Shown here: one piece after another, positions 52,396 to 60,214 of the stretch
Position numbering within the stretch: position 1 is the first letter of the stretch
How the letters are laid out: each line of letters begins with the position of its first letter
Translations under genes and position numbers: made by a program
Notes under the pieces: model-generated
What the model saw: the letters and a program-made list of their open reading frames with translations, nothing else
Told to the model about the DNA's origin: nothing
Databases searched by the model: none
Assembly (NCBI GenBank): GCA_016719385.1
Contig: JADJZA010000001.1
Span: 620,001 to 684,000, forward strand
DNA: 64,000 nucleotides
Source of the DNA: Candidatus Microthrix subdominans
Lineage (GTDB): Bacteria > Actinomycetota > Acidimicrobiia > Acidimicrobiales > Microtrichaceae
Direction of reading: 5' to 3'

Positions 52396-53784
52396 ATGAG
52401 GTACGTCTCGACCCGGGGCGGCGCCGAACCCCAGGGTTTCTTTGACGTGTTATTGGGCGGCCTGGCCCCCGACGGCGGGCTGTACCTGCCCGAGCGCTGG
52501 CCGCAGCTGCCTCCCCTCGACCGGCTGCGCGGTCGCCCGTATGCGGAGGTGGCGGCCGAGGTGATGTGGCCGTTCGTCGCCGGGGAGTTCGAGCGGGCCG
52601 AGTTCGACGCTCTCGTCGCCGACACGTACGCGGTGTTCGACCATCCCGACGTGTGCCCGGTGCGCAACCTGGGCGACGGGCTGTACCTGACCGAGCTGTT
52701 CTGGGGCCCGACCCTGGCATTCAAGGACGTGGCGCTCCAGCTGGTCGGCCGGCTCTTCGACGTGGCCCTGCGGCGTCGCGGCGAGCGGCTGACCGTGCTC
52801 GGTGCCACCTCGGGGGACACCGGATCGGCGGCGATGGAGGGCTGTCGCCACTCCGACGCGGTGGAGGTGTTCATCCTCTTCCCCGACGGGCGCGTGTCGG
52901 AGGTGCAGCGCCGCCAGATGACCACGCTGGCCGACCCCAGCCTGCATGCGGTGGCGGTCGAAGGCGATTTCGACGACTGCCAGCGCCTGGTCAAGGCCGC
53001 CTTCGCCGACGAGGCGTTTCGCACCGAGGTGAACCTGGGTGCGGTCAACTCGATCAACTGGGCGCGGGTGATGGCCCAGATCGTCTACTACGTCACCTCA
53101 CATCTGGCGGTGTCTCCCGACGGCGCTCCGGTGAGCTTTGCGGTGCCGACCGGCAACTTCGGCAACGTGTTCGCCGGGTGGGCGGCCCAGGCGATGGGCC
53201 TGCCGGTCGGACGACTGATCGTCGCCTCCAACCGCAACGACATCCTGGTGCGCTTCCTCGACCAGGGGGCGATGGTGGCGGCCGACGTGGTTGCAACCTC
53301 CAGCCCGTCGATGGACATCGGCGTGTCGTCCAACTTCGAGCGCCTGCTCTTTGAGGCGACCAGCCGCGACGGTGGGGCGTGTGCTGCGACGATGGCGGCC
53401 TTCGCCGCCGACGGCGAATACCGCGTGCTCCCCGAGGTGCACGGGACCATTACCGACTACTTCGATGGCGTGCGGGTGAGCGAGGACGAGGTGGACGAGG
53501 AAATGGCGGCCTGGCATCGACGCGGGCTGCTGGTCGACCCGCACAGCGCCATCGGCCTGCGTGCGGCCGAGGCCCGCAGGGTCCCCGGCGTGCCGATCGT
53601 CGCGCTGGCCACCGCCCATCCGGCCAAGTTTCCCGATGCGGTCGAGGCGGCCACCGGGGTGCGCCCCGAGTTGCCCGAGGCGCTTGCCGACCTGCTGGAG
53701 CGTCCCGAGCACGCGTACGCGGTGGCGGCCGATCTGGCCGACGTGCAGAACCTGATGCGTGCGCACGCCGACGATGGGCGATGA
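52396..53784 (+). CDS. thrC: threonine synthase, long type
   Basis: The 462-residue PLP enzyme converts O-phosphohomoserine to threonine. It starts MRYVSTRGGAEPQGF, with the E. coli/yeast-type N-terminus, and has FKDVALQLVGRL with the PLP Lys, GATSGDTGSAAMEG, VNLGAVNSINWARV and FAVPTGNFGNVFAG. The ATG at 52396 follows GGGAGG by 9 bases; an in-frame GTG at 52375 overlaps hom. Most actinobacteria have the shorter (about 360-residue) ThrC, so this is a divergent type for the group. The next gene is the candidate homoserine kinase. Confidence 0.95.
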   Translation: MRYVSTRGGAEPQGFFDVLLGGLAPDGGLYLPERWPQLPPLDRLRGRPYAEVAAEVMWPFVAGEFERAEFDALVADTYAVFDHPDVCPVRNLGDGLYLTELFWGPTLAFKDVALQLVGRLFDVALRRRGERLTVLGATSGDTGSAAMEGCRHSDAVEVFILFPDGRVSEVQRRQMTTLADPSLHAVAVEGDFDDCQRLVKAAFADEAFRTEVNLGAVNSINWARVMAQIVYYVTSHLAVSPDGAPVSFAVPTGNFGNVFAGWAAQAMGLPVGRLIVASNRNDILVRFLDQGAMVAADVVATSSPSMDIGVSSNFERLLFEATSRDGGACAATMAAFAADGEYRVLPEVHGTITDYFDGVRVSEDEVDEEMAAWHRRGLLVDPHSAIGLRAAEARRVPGVPIVALATAHPAKFPDAVEAATGVRPELPEALADLLERPEHAYAVAADLADVQNLMRAHADDGR

Positions 53785-53850
53785 TGGGCCGATGCGATTG
53801 GTTGGATCGAACCGCGACGCGAGTGTGAACGGTGACATGGAACTGGAGAG

Positions 53851-53869
53851 ACAGCGCCGTGAGCGCTGT
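53851..53869. other. hairpin between thrC and the apgM-like gene
   Basis: ACAGCGC (53851-53857) pairs with GCGCTGT (53863-53869) across a 5-base loop. The segment around it carries a direct repeat GAGTGTGAAC (53821-53830 and 53890-53899). It could be an attenuator or a leftover of a duplicated start region; no leader peptide is evident. Confidence 0.45.
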
Positions 53870-53903
53870 GGCGTGACGCGAGCTGTGGCGGGAGTGTGAA
53901 CAG

Positions 53904-55127
53904 ATGAAGTACGTGGTGTGTGTTCCCGACGGCTGTAGCGATCACCCGGTGCCCGAACTGGGCGGTCTGACCCCGCTCGAGGCTGCGCACACCCCTACCC
54001 TCGACCGCCTCGCCGCCCGGGGCACGGTGGGGCAGGCGGCGGTGATCCCCGAGGGCATGGCGCCGGGCAGCGACGTCGGCAACATGTCGCTGTTGGGCTA
54101 CGACCCGCGCCAGTTTCACACCGGACGCGCGCCGATCGAGGCCGCTGCGCTGGGCATGGTGCTGCCCGAGGGACAGATCGCGTTCCGCGCCAACCTGGTC
54201 GTGTTGAACGACGACGCCACCGAGATGGTCGACTTCGCCGGCGGTCACCCAGACTCCGAGATCGCGGCGGCGGCGATGGCCGCCCTCGACGAGCGCCTCG
54301 GCGGGCCGGTGCCCGACACCGATGGCCACCTCGGCTTCACGCCCGGCGTGCAGTACCGCCACATCATGGTCGCCCCCGACGACTGGTTGGACGCCGAGTG
54401 CATCCCGCCCCACGACCTGTCCGGTAAGGCGCTGCAGTGGCCGACCGGTCCGGGAGCCGACGAGCTTCGACGAATCATGGACACCTCGGCCGAGGTGCTG
54501 GCCGAGTTTCCCGAACTGGCTGCGACCCATGTGTGGCTGTGGGGTCAGGGCACCCAGCCCGCCCTCGACGACTTCGCCGGCCGGTGGGGGGTCTCGGCGG
54601 GCATGGTGACCGCCGTCGACCTCGTGCGCGGCCTGGGTGTGCTGTCGGGCATGGAGGTCGTCGAGGTCGAGGGGGCCACCGGCTGGTACGACACCGACTA
54701 CGAGGCGAAGCGCGATGCGGCACTGGCAGGGCTCGAGGCCGGCAAGGACCTGTTCGTCATCCATGTCGAGGCGACCGACGAGGCCGGGCACGCCGGCGAT
54801 GTCGCCGCCAAGGTCGAGGCGCTCGAGAACTGGGACCGTCGGATCCTCACCGACCTGGTCGAGCGTCTCGACGCTCTCGGGCCGTGGCGCATGTTGCTGT
54901 TGCCCGACCATCCGACGCCGGTGGCGCTGAAGACCCACACGACCGAGCCGGTGCCGTACCTGCTGGTCGACTCGGCCCAGGACGGCGCCGGGGGTACCTA
55001 CAGCGAGCCCGGCGTGGCCGACGAGCCCGTGCTCGCCGGCCATCGACTGATGGCCGAGCTGCTGCAGCGCGAGCCGCAGCCCGTCGATCCGGCCGGGGCC
55101 TCGGCGACCGCTTCGGTGGCGCCGTGA
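53904..55127 (+). CDS. apgM-like protein, proposed homoserine kinase
   Basis: The 407-residue protein belongs to the archaeal-type cofactor-independent phosphoglycerate mutase superfamily: MKYVVCVPDGCSDHPVPELGG (the DG pair being the metal-binding and catalytic start), SDVGNMSLLGYDPRQFHTGRAPIEAAALG, and the C-terminal HVEATDEAGHAGD and LLPDHPTPVALKTHT metal sites. In the TIGR02535 subgroup these proteins sit in threonine operons that lack thrB and are proposed to phosphorylate homoserine. Here it lies between thrC and rho where mycobacteria have thrB. The kinase role is an inference from context. Confidence 0.85.
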   Translation: MKYVVCVPDGCSDHPVPELGGLTPLEAAHTPTLDRLAARGTVGQAAVIPEGMAPGSDVGNMSLLGYDPRQFHTGRAPIEAAALGMVLPEGQIAFRANLVVLNDDATEMVDFAGGHPDSEIAAAAMAALDERLGGPVPDTDGHLGFTPGVQYRHIMVAPDDWLDAECIPPHDLSGKALQWPTGPGADELRRIMDTSAEVLAEFPELAATHVWLWGQGTQPALDDFAGRWGVSAGMVTAVDLVRGLGVLSGMEVVEVEGATGWYDTDYEAKRDAALAGLEAGKDLFVIHVEATDEAGHAGDVAAKVEALENWDRRILTDLVERLDALGPWRMLLLPDHPTPVALKTHTTEPVPYLLVDSAQDGAGGTYSEPGVADEPVLAGHRLMAELLQREPQPVDPAGASATASVAP

Positions 55128-55546
55128 GCGACCCCGAGGAGCACGCCGGCGGGGGGATGGACGACCTGTCCGACCTGTCGACCGACGAGTCGCGAGCCAG
55201 GTCGTTCGACGAGGGGGCATTTGCGGACGGCCCGCTCGATGATGAGCCCTTCGACGACGACTGGATGCCGACCTTCGACGACGAGGCCGACAGCCACGAG
55301 GCGCCGGCGCTGCCCAGCCGAGCCCGGAAGGGTGCGGTGTCGGCGGCGTTTCTCAACGCCGGGATGGCCCTTGAGGAAATCGTCTACGGCCGTGAGCGCA
55401 CTCGGCCGCCGGTGGTGCAGGAGGCCCGCGAGGGCGACGACGACGGCCCGATCCGGGTCTACCTCGACCCGGAGGAGCCCAAGAACTCGTGGGTGTCGCT
55501 GCACCCCGAGGCGGATGACCAGGCCCCGGAGCCCGACGACGCCTGA
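55124..55546 (+). CDS. acidic uncharacterised protein
   Basis: The 140-residue product starts at a GTG that overlaps the stop of the apgM-like gene. The first 60 residues are strongly acidic and disordered (DDLSDLSTDESRA, DEPFDDDWMPTFDDEAD). A short conserved-looking core follows, AVSAAFLNAGMALEEIVYG, and then GPIRVYLDPEEPKNSWVSLHPE. No family is recognised. The 4-base overlap implies co-translation with the upstream gene. It lies 220 bases before rho. Confidence 0.65.
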   Translation: MSDPEEHAGGGMDDLSDLSTDESRARSFDEGAFADGPLDDEPFDDDWMPTFDDEADSHEAPALPSRARKGAVSAAFLNAGMALEEIVYGRERTRPPVVQEAREGDDDGPIRVYLDPEEPKNSWVSLHPEADDQAPEPDDA

Positions 55547-55559
55547 ACCGTCGGCAGGC

Positions 55560-55590
55560 TTGTGATCGCAGTGGGGGTGCTCGCTACGAT
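55560..55590 (+). promoter_or_regulatory. candidate rho promoter and leader
   Basis: TTGTGA (55560-55565) and TACGAT (55585-55590) are separated by 19 bases. A leader of about 170 bases to the rho ATG at 55766 would follow, long enough for Rho autoregulation by premature termination. The -35 spacing is long and the call is weak. Confidence 0.3.
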
Positions 55591-55765
55591 GGTTGCACCG
55601 AGCCGAAGATGAGCGACGACCGCTTCCTTGGAAGAGGCTGGTGACTTCACCGTGGCGTCCGCTTCCATCATCGGCCAGATTCACCCGAAAACGACGCCCG
55701 GCGAGGGCGAACGTTGTGTCGAATCGCCCTGAGTGGCTCGACGCCCGATGAAGAGGATCCCCCAC

Positions 55766-57538
55766 ATGGCGGACGATTCGATCGACCTGGAACGCTCCAA
55801 GTTGGAAGGCAAGGACCGCGCCCAGCTGGTCACGATCGCCACGGCGCTCGGCACCAAGCCGCCCGCTCGGGCCAAGAAGGCCGACATCGTCGACCTGATC
55901 CTGCGGCTGGCCGGTGTCGACGAGGCCCCACCGGTCGAGGCCGACCCGACGAAGGACGACGCCTCCGACGACGGCGCTCCGTCGAAGGCACCCGCTTCGA
56001 CGGCGGCAGCTTCCAGCGACGAGGCGAGCGCCGACGAGGACGACCGCTCCCAAGCGGGCCAGGCCGCCGGCGGACGAGGCAACGACCGATCGGGCGGCAA
56101 CGCATCACAGCGGCGGGGCGCCCGGGCACCGGCCGGTGGTCGGCCCAACGCCGAGGATCAGGCCAACGGCGACAGCCGGACCAAGGGCGAGCAGCCCAAG
56201 GTCGAGCAGCCCAAGGTCGATCAGGGCAGGGACGACCAGCCCAGGGACGGTCAGGGCAGGGTCGAGCAGGGGAACGGCGCCGACGACGTCAACGGTAACC
56301 GGGCCGATGGCGGGGCACCCCAGGCCGAGGACGACGAGGACGACGACGGCAACCGCCGCCGTCGCGGGCGCCGGCGTGGCCGCAACCGCGACGAGGACGA
56401 CGCCCAGTGGGAGGGTGAGCCGGTCGAGGTGGCCGGGTTCCTCGACCTGCGCGACGAGGGCTACGGCTTTCTGCGGGTCAAGGGCTACCTGCCCTCCCGG
56501 GAGGACGTCTACATCTCGGCCAAGATGGTCCGCCAGAACGGCCTTCGCAAGGGCGACCACGTCACCGGCGCCTACCGTCCGGCCGGCGGGCGAGAGAAAA
56601 ACCCGGCGTTGTTGCGGGTCGACAAGGTGATGGACCTCGACCCGGAGCAGGCCCGTCAGCGGCCGCGCTTTGACGACCTCACCCCGGTGTACCCCCACCA
56701 GCGGGTGGACCTCACGCTGGGCGACGACTCCGACGACGCCACCGCGCGGGCGATCGATCTGCTGGCCCCGATCGGCCTGGGGCAGCGGGGGCTGATCGTG
56801 GCACCGCCCCGTTCGGGGGCAACCACCGTGCTGGCCAGCCTGGCGCGGGCGATCGAAGCGGCCACCCCCGACGCCCACGTGATGATGCTGCTCATCGACG
56901 AGCGGCCCGAGGAGATCACCGGTCTCGGCGAGCTGACCCGGGGCGAGGTGATCGCCTCCAGCTTCGAGCGACCGCCCGAGGAGCACACCCACGTGGTGGA
57001 GCTGACGCTCGAGCGAGCCAAGCGGCTCGTCGAGCTGGGTAATGACGTCGTGATCCTGCTCGACGGGATCACGCGCCTGGTGCGGGCCTACTCGGCGGTC
57101 GGCCAACCCAGCGGGCGCACGCTGCCCGGCGGCATCGACTCGGCCGCCCTCTTTCCCCCCAAGCGTTTTCTCGGTGCGGCCCGCAGCCTGAACGAGCCGG
57201 GCTCGCTGACCATCCTGGCCACCCTCCGTTCGGACGCGGCGACCGCCGCCGACGACCTGGTGTGGGCCGAGTTCGCCGGCACCGCCAACATGGAGGTCCA
57301 CCTCAACCGGCGGGCCGCCGACTGGCAGGTCTTCCCCGCCCTCGAGGTGGAGGAGACCGCCACCCGCCACCTGGCGGAGCTGGTCGAGGAGTCGACCGCC
57401 GAGCAGGTGCGGGCCCTTCGCCGTCACCTGACCGCGCTCAACGAGAGCGGTTCGCCGCTCGCCGGGCTGGAGTGGCTGGTCGAGGCGATCGAGGCCACCC
57501 CCGACAACGCGGCGCTGCTCGCAGCGGTGCCCCGATGA
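55766..57538 (+). CDS. rho: transcription termination factor Rho, atypical
   Basis: The 590-residue protein has an N-terminal SAP-like Rho_N motif (LERSKLEGKDRAQLVTIATA) and a disordered insertion (about 52-215) rich in Asp, Gln, Gly and Arg. A cold-shock RNA-binding domain follows with GYGFLR (about 219-290), then the RecA-like ATPase. GLIVAPPRSGATTVL replaces the canonical GKT/GKS Walker A: residue 352 is Ala where the family has Lys. LLIDERPEEITG, LLDGITRLVRAYS and GTANMEVHL are also present. Rho unwinds RNA and ends transcription. ATG 55766 follows AGAGGA by 8 bases. Loss of the Walker Lys predicts altered or absent ATP hydrolysis. Confidence 0.92.
   Translation: MADDSIDLERSKLEGKDRAQLVTIATALGTKPPARAKKADIVDLILRLAGVDEAPPVEADPTKDDASDDGAPSKAPASTAAASSDEASADEDDRSQAGQAAGGRGNDRSGGNASQRRGARAPAGGRPNAEDQANGDSRTKGEQPKVEQPKVDQGRDDQPRDGQGRVEQGNGADDVNGNRADGGAPQAEDDEDDDGNRRRRGRRRGRNRDEDDAQWEGEPVEVAGFLDLRDEGYGFLRVKGYLPSREDVYISAKMVRQNGLRKGDHVTGAYRPAGGREKNPALLRVDKVMDLDPEQARQRPRFDDLTPVYPHQRVDLTLGDDSDDATARAIDLLAPIGLGQRGLIVAPPRSGATTVLASLARAIEAATPDAHVMMLLIDERPEEITGLGELTRGEVIASSFERPPEEHTHVVELTLERAKRLVELGNDVVILLDGITRLVRAYSAVGQPSGRTLPGGIDSAALFPPKRFLGAARSLNEPGSLTILATLRSDAATAADDLVWAEFAGTANMEVHLNRRAADWQVFPALEVEETATRHLAELVEESTAEQVRALRRHLTALNESGSPLAGLEWLVEAIEATPDNAALLAAVPR
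56188..56275. repeat. rho: imperfect repeats coding the Q/K/D/G-rich part of Rho
   Basis: Units such as GAGCAGCCCAAGGTC and CAGGGCAGGG or CAGCCCAGGG recur. They encode EQPKVEQPKVDQ and GRDDQPRDGQGR, an intrinsically disordered stretch of the Rho insertion. Variation in copy number between strains would be in frame. Confidence 0.6.
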
Positions 57539-57677
57539 GCGGGCGCACCGGCCGCTGAGTCGCAAAGGGCGGCCCGGCCCGCTAGCGTCGCTGAGCGCTG
57601 TTGGGCTTCCGGGCGATCGTTTGCCCGCCCACAGGTTTGCCCACCCACAGCACCCTTCAACCCTTCAGGACATCGCT

Positions 57678-57965
57678 ATGCGCCCAGACATTCACCCCGA
57701 GTACCGCCAGGTCGTGTTCCACGACAACTCCTCGGGCGAGCGTTGGATCACCCAGTCGACGATTGCGACCACCGAGACGGTGACGTTCTCCGACGGGAAG
57801 GACTACCCGTTGGCGAAGGTGGAGATCTCCTCGTACTCCCATCCCTTCTTCACCGGCCAGATGAAGATCGTCGACACCGCCGGTCGCGTCGAGCGCTTCG
57901 AGCGTCGCTACGGCCGCCGCGCCCGCTCCGGCGATGCAGCCGGTGCCGAGGACTCCAAGTCGTAG
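57678..57965 (+). CDS. rpmE: 50S ribosomal protein L31, Cys-free (type B-like)
   Basis: The 95-residue product has the L31 hallmarks MRPDIHPEYRQVVFHD, ITQSTI and SSYSHPFFTGQMKIVDTAGRVERFERRYGRR. The zinc-binding Cys pairs of type A are absent, as in type B L31. AGGAC lies 6 bases before the ATG. The C-terminal tail is short and polar. It is in the usual rho-rpmE-prfA position, where the zinc-type gene is more common. Confidence 0.9.
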   Translation: MRPDIHPEYRQVVFHDNSSGERWITQSTIATTETVTFSDGKDYPLAKVEISSYSHPFFTGQMKIVDTAGRVERFERRYGRRARSGDAAGAEDSKS

Positions 57966-57982
57966 GCACCTCCTCCGGGCAG

Positions 57983-59134
57983 GTGTCGGGCGACCGCCTG
58001 GGCGCACTGCGCGCCGCCAAGCTGCGGGCCATTGCCGGGGCACACCTCGGCCTGACGGTCGACGTCGACCAAGGCGAGGGCCTGGCCGACGGCGCGGCCC
58101 TGGCGAGCGCTGATCGGGTGGCCGTGCTGATCGGCCGGCCCAGCCGCCGCAGCCTGGGCCCTGCGTTGTCCTGGGCGGCCAAGCGCTTCGACGGCGCTGA
58201 CAACGCCCAGGCATTGGCCCGTGTGGACCTGGTGCTCGACCCGACCGTGCCGGTCGACGAACACCCGGTCGACCACGATCCGGGTCTCGCCGGGTCGTCC
58301 CCCGCGGCCGACGACCGCTTCGGTCTGGACGGGGGCGACGCCCGCACCATCGGGGCCCAACTGGCGCGGATCGGTGGGCTGTTTCGACCCGACGTGCGGG
58401 TGTGGGTCGTCGAGGGCACCGATGTCGTCGAGGTGACCGCCGCACCGGCGCCGGACGTCCCCGCCGCGCCCGGGGTCGAGGCCGACGAGCTTGTCGAACT
58501 GTTGCGCGACGTGGGGCTGGAGCCCTGTGCCGAGCCGGGCATGATCCTCGGCGAGGTGGCCGGGCTCGAGGTGGCCCGCATCACCGTGACCGACGGCGTG
58601 CCCAGCCTGGCGATCGGCGTTGGCCGCTTCGACCAGGAGCTCTCCGCGGTCGCCCAGTCCGACCTGTCCCGTCGCGACGCCCTGGAGCGGGCGGCCGACC
58701 TGGTGCGGTTGGCCCGCACGATGGGCAACACTGCCCACGCCAACGCCACCCACCCGATGGCCCGGCTGGCTCGCGAACGCTGGCTTCGCACCTCCCTGAT
58801 CGCCGATCCCGGTGTGATCGGCGCAGCCGAGCTGGCGGCCCTTCCCGGCCTGTGGGTGCGCCGCGGCCTGAGGGCTTCGGCCCCGGCGGCGGCCGTCGGG
58901 AACGACGTCGACGGCCGGGCGTTGATCGTCGTGTGCTCGACCGGTGTCGACACCGACCTGGTGCCCGCAGCGCTCGAGCTGGCCGCCCAGACCGACGCGT
59001 CGGCGCGTCTGGTGCTGGCCCTGCCACCGAACGACATCGTGCCCAGCACGCGCCGGGTGGCGGCGCTGGCGCTCACCGAACCCGAGATCGTGGCGGTCGT
59101 GCCGCCGTGGGAGCCCGTCGCCGGGCACCGGTAA
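57983..59134 (+). CDS. uncharacterised 383-residue protein
   Basis: The start is the first plausible GTG after rpmE (57983), without a clear ribosome binding site. The product is rich in Ala, Val, Leu and Asp with alternating strand/helix pattern, and has the segments ALRAAKLRAIAGAHLGLTVD, GIGVGRFDQELSA and LARTMGNTAHANATHPM followed by a helical C-terminus ending VVPPWEPVAGHR. No family is recognised and no membrane segment or metal motif is evident. It sits between rpmE and prfA, where many actinobacteria have another uncharacterised gene. Strand usage and codon composition support coding. Confidence 0.65.
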   Translation: MSGDRLGALRAAKLRAIAGAHLGLTVDVDQGEGLADGAALASADRVAVLIGRPSRRSLGPALSWAAKRFDGADNAQALARVDLVLDPTVPVDEHPVDHDPGLAGSSPAADDRFGLDGGDARTIGAQLARIGGLFRPDVRVWVVEGTDVVEVTAAPAPDVPAAPGVEADELVELLRDVGLEPCAEPGMILGEVAGLEVARITVTDGVPSLAIGVGRFDQELSAVAQSDLSRRDALERAADLVRLARTMGNTAHANATHPMARLARERWLRTSLIADPGVIGAAELAALPGLWVRRGLRASAPAAAVGNDVDGRALIVVCSTGVDTDLVPAALELAAQTDASARLVLALPPNDIVPSTRRVAALALTEPEIVAVVPPWEPVAGHR

Positions 59135-59143
59135 CCTGTTCGG

Positions 59144-60214
59144 GTGTCACAGCTCAGCAGCGCCCGCCTCGATGCCCTGACGCGCGAGTACGGCGACGTG
59201 GGCATGCGCCTGGCCGATCCGGCGGTGTACGACGATCGGGAGCGCCAGATCTCGCTGGCCAAGCGCCACTCCGAGCTGGAGCCGATCGTCGCCTCGATCG
59301 ACGCCTGGCGGGAGGCCGAGGGTGAGCTGGCCGCTGCGAGGGAGCTGATCGCCGAGGGCGGCGGCGACCCGGAGCTGGCCGAGATGGCCCGGGACGCCGA
59401 GGCGGCGGTGACGGTGGCGGAGGAGGACCTGCGGGCACAGCTGATGCCCAAGGATCCCGACGCCGGCCGGCCGGTGCTGCTCGAGGTGCGCGGTGCCGAG
59501 GGGGGCGAGGAGGCCAACCTGTTCGCACGGGAGCTGCTCGACATGTACCGAACGTGGGCGGCCGCTCACGGTTGGCGCTTCGAGGTGATCAGCGCCGACG
59601 CGTCCGACCTGGGCGGGCTGACCGGCGCGCTGGTGCGCATCAGCGGGCCGGACGCCTGGAGCCGGCTGAAGTTCGAGGCCGGACCGCATCGGGTGCAGCG
59701 GGTACCGGTCACCGAGGCCCAAGGCCGCGTGCACACCTCCTCGGCGGTGGTCACCGCGCTGGTCGAGGCCGACGCGGTCGAGGTCAACCTCGACCCCTCC
59801 GAGCTGCGGGTGGACACCTACCGGGCGTCGGGCGCCGGCGGCCAGCACGTCAACAAGACCGAGTCGGCGGTGCGCATCACCCACGAGCCGACCGGGCTGG
59901 TCGTCGCCATGCAGGACGAGAAGAGCCAGACCCAGAACCGCGAGCGGGCCATGGTGGTGCTGCGCAGCCGGCTGTTGGCGCTGCGCCGGGCCGAACAGGA
60001 CGCGGAGACCGCCGGCGCCAAGCGGGCCCAGGGCGGCGGCGGCGGGCGCTCGGAGAAGATCCGTACCTACAACTACAAGGACAACCGGGTGACCGACCAT
60101 CGCATCGGCCTCACCCTGTACTCGCTCGACAAGGTGCTGGCCGGTGAGCTCGACTTGGTGTCCGACCCCCTGTTGTCCGAGGAGCGGGCCCGCCTGCTCA
60201 CCTCCGAGACGTGA
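59144..60214 (+). CDS. prfA: peptide chain release factor 1
   Basis: RF1 ends translation at UAA and UAG. The 356-residue product has the N-terminal helical domain, the stop-codon recognition tripeptide PVT in HRVQRVPVTEAQGRVHTS (RF1 type), and the peptidyl-tRNA hydrolysis motif GAGGQHVNKTESAVRITH with GGQ. A TAACCT box 6 bases before the GTG (59132-59137) may give a leaderless start. The GGQ glutamine is the target of prmC, which follows and overlaps by 4 bases. Confidence 0.97.
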   Translation: MSQLSSARLDALTREYGDVGMRLADPAVYDDRERQISLAKRHSELEPIVASIDAWREAEGELAAARELIAEGGGDPELAEMARDAEAAVTVAEEDLRAQLMPKDPDAGRPVLLEVRGAEGGEEANLFARELLDMYRTWAAAHGWRFEVISADASDLGGLTGALVRISGPDAWSRLKFEAGPHRVQRVPVTEAQGRVHTSSAVVTALVEADAVEVNLDPSELRVDTYRASGAGGQHVNKTESAVRITHEPTGLVVAMQDEKSQTQNRERAMVVLRSRLLALRRAEQDAETAGAKRAQGGGGGRSEKIRTYNYKDNRVTDHRIGLTLYSLDKVLAGELDLVSDPLLSEERARLLTSET

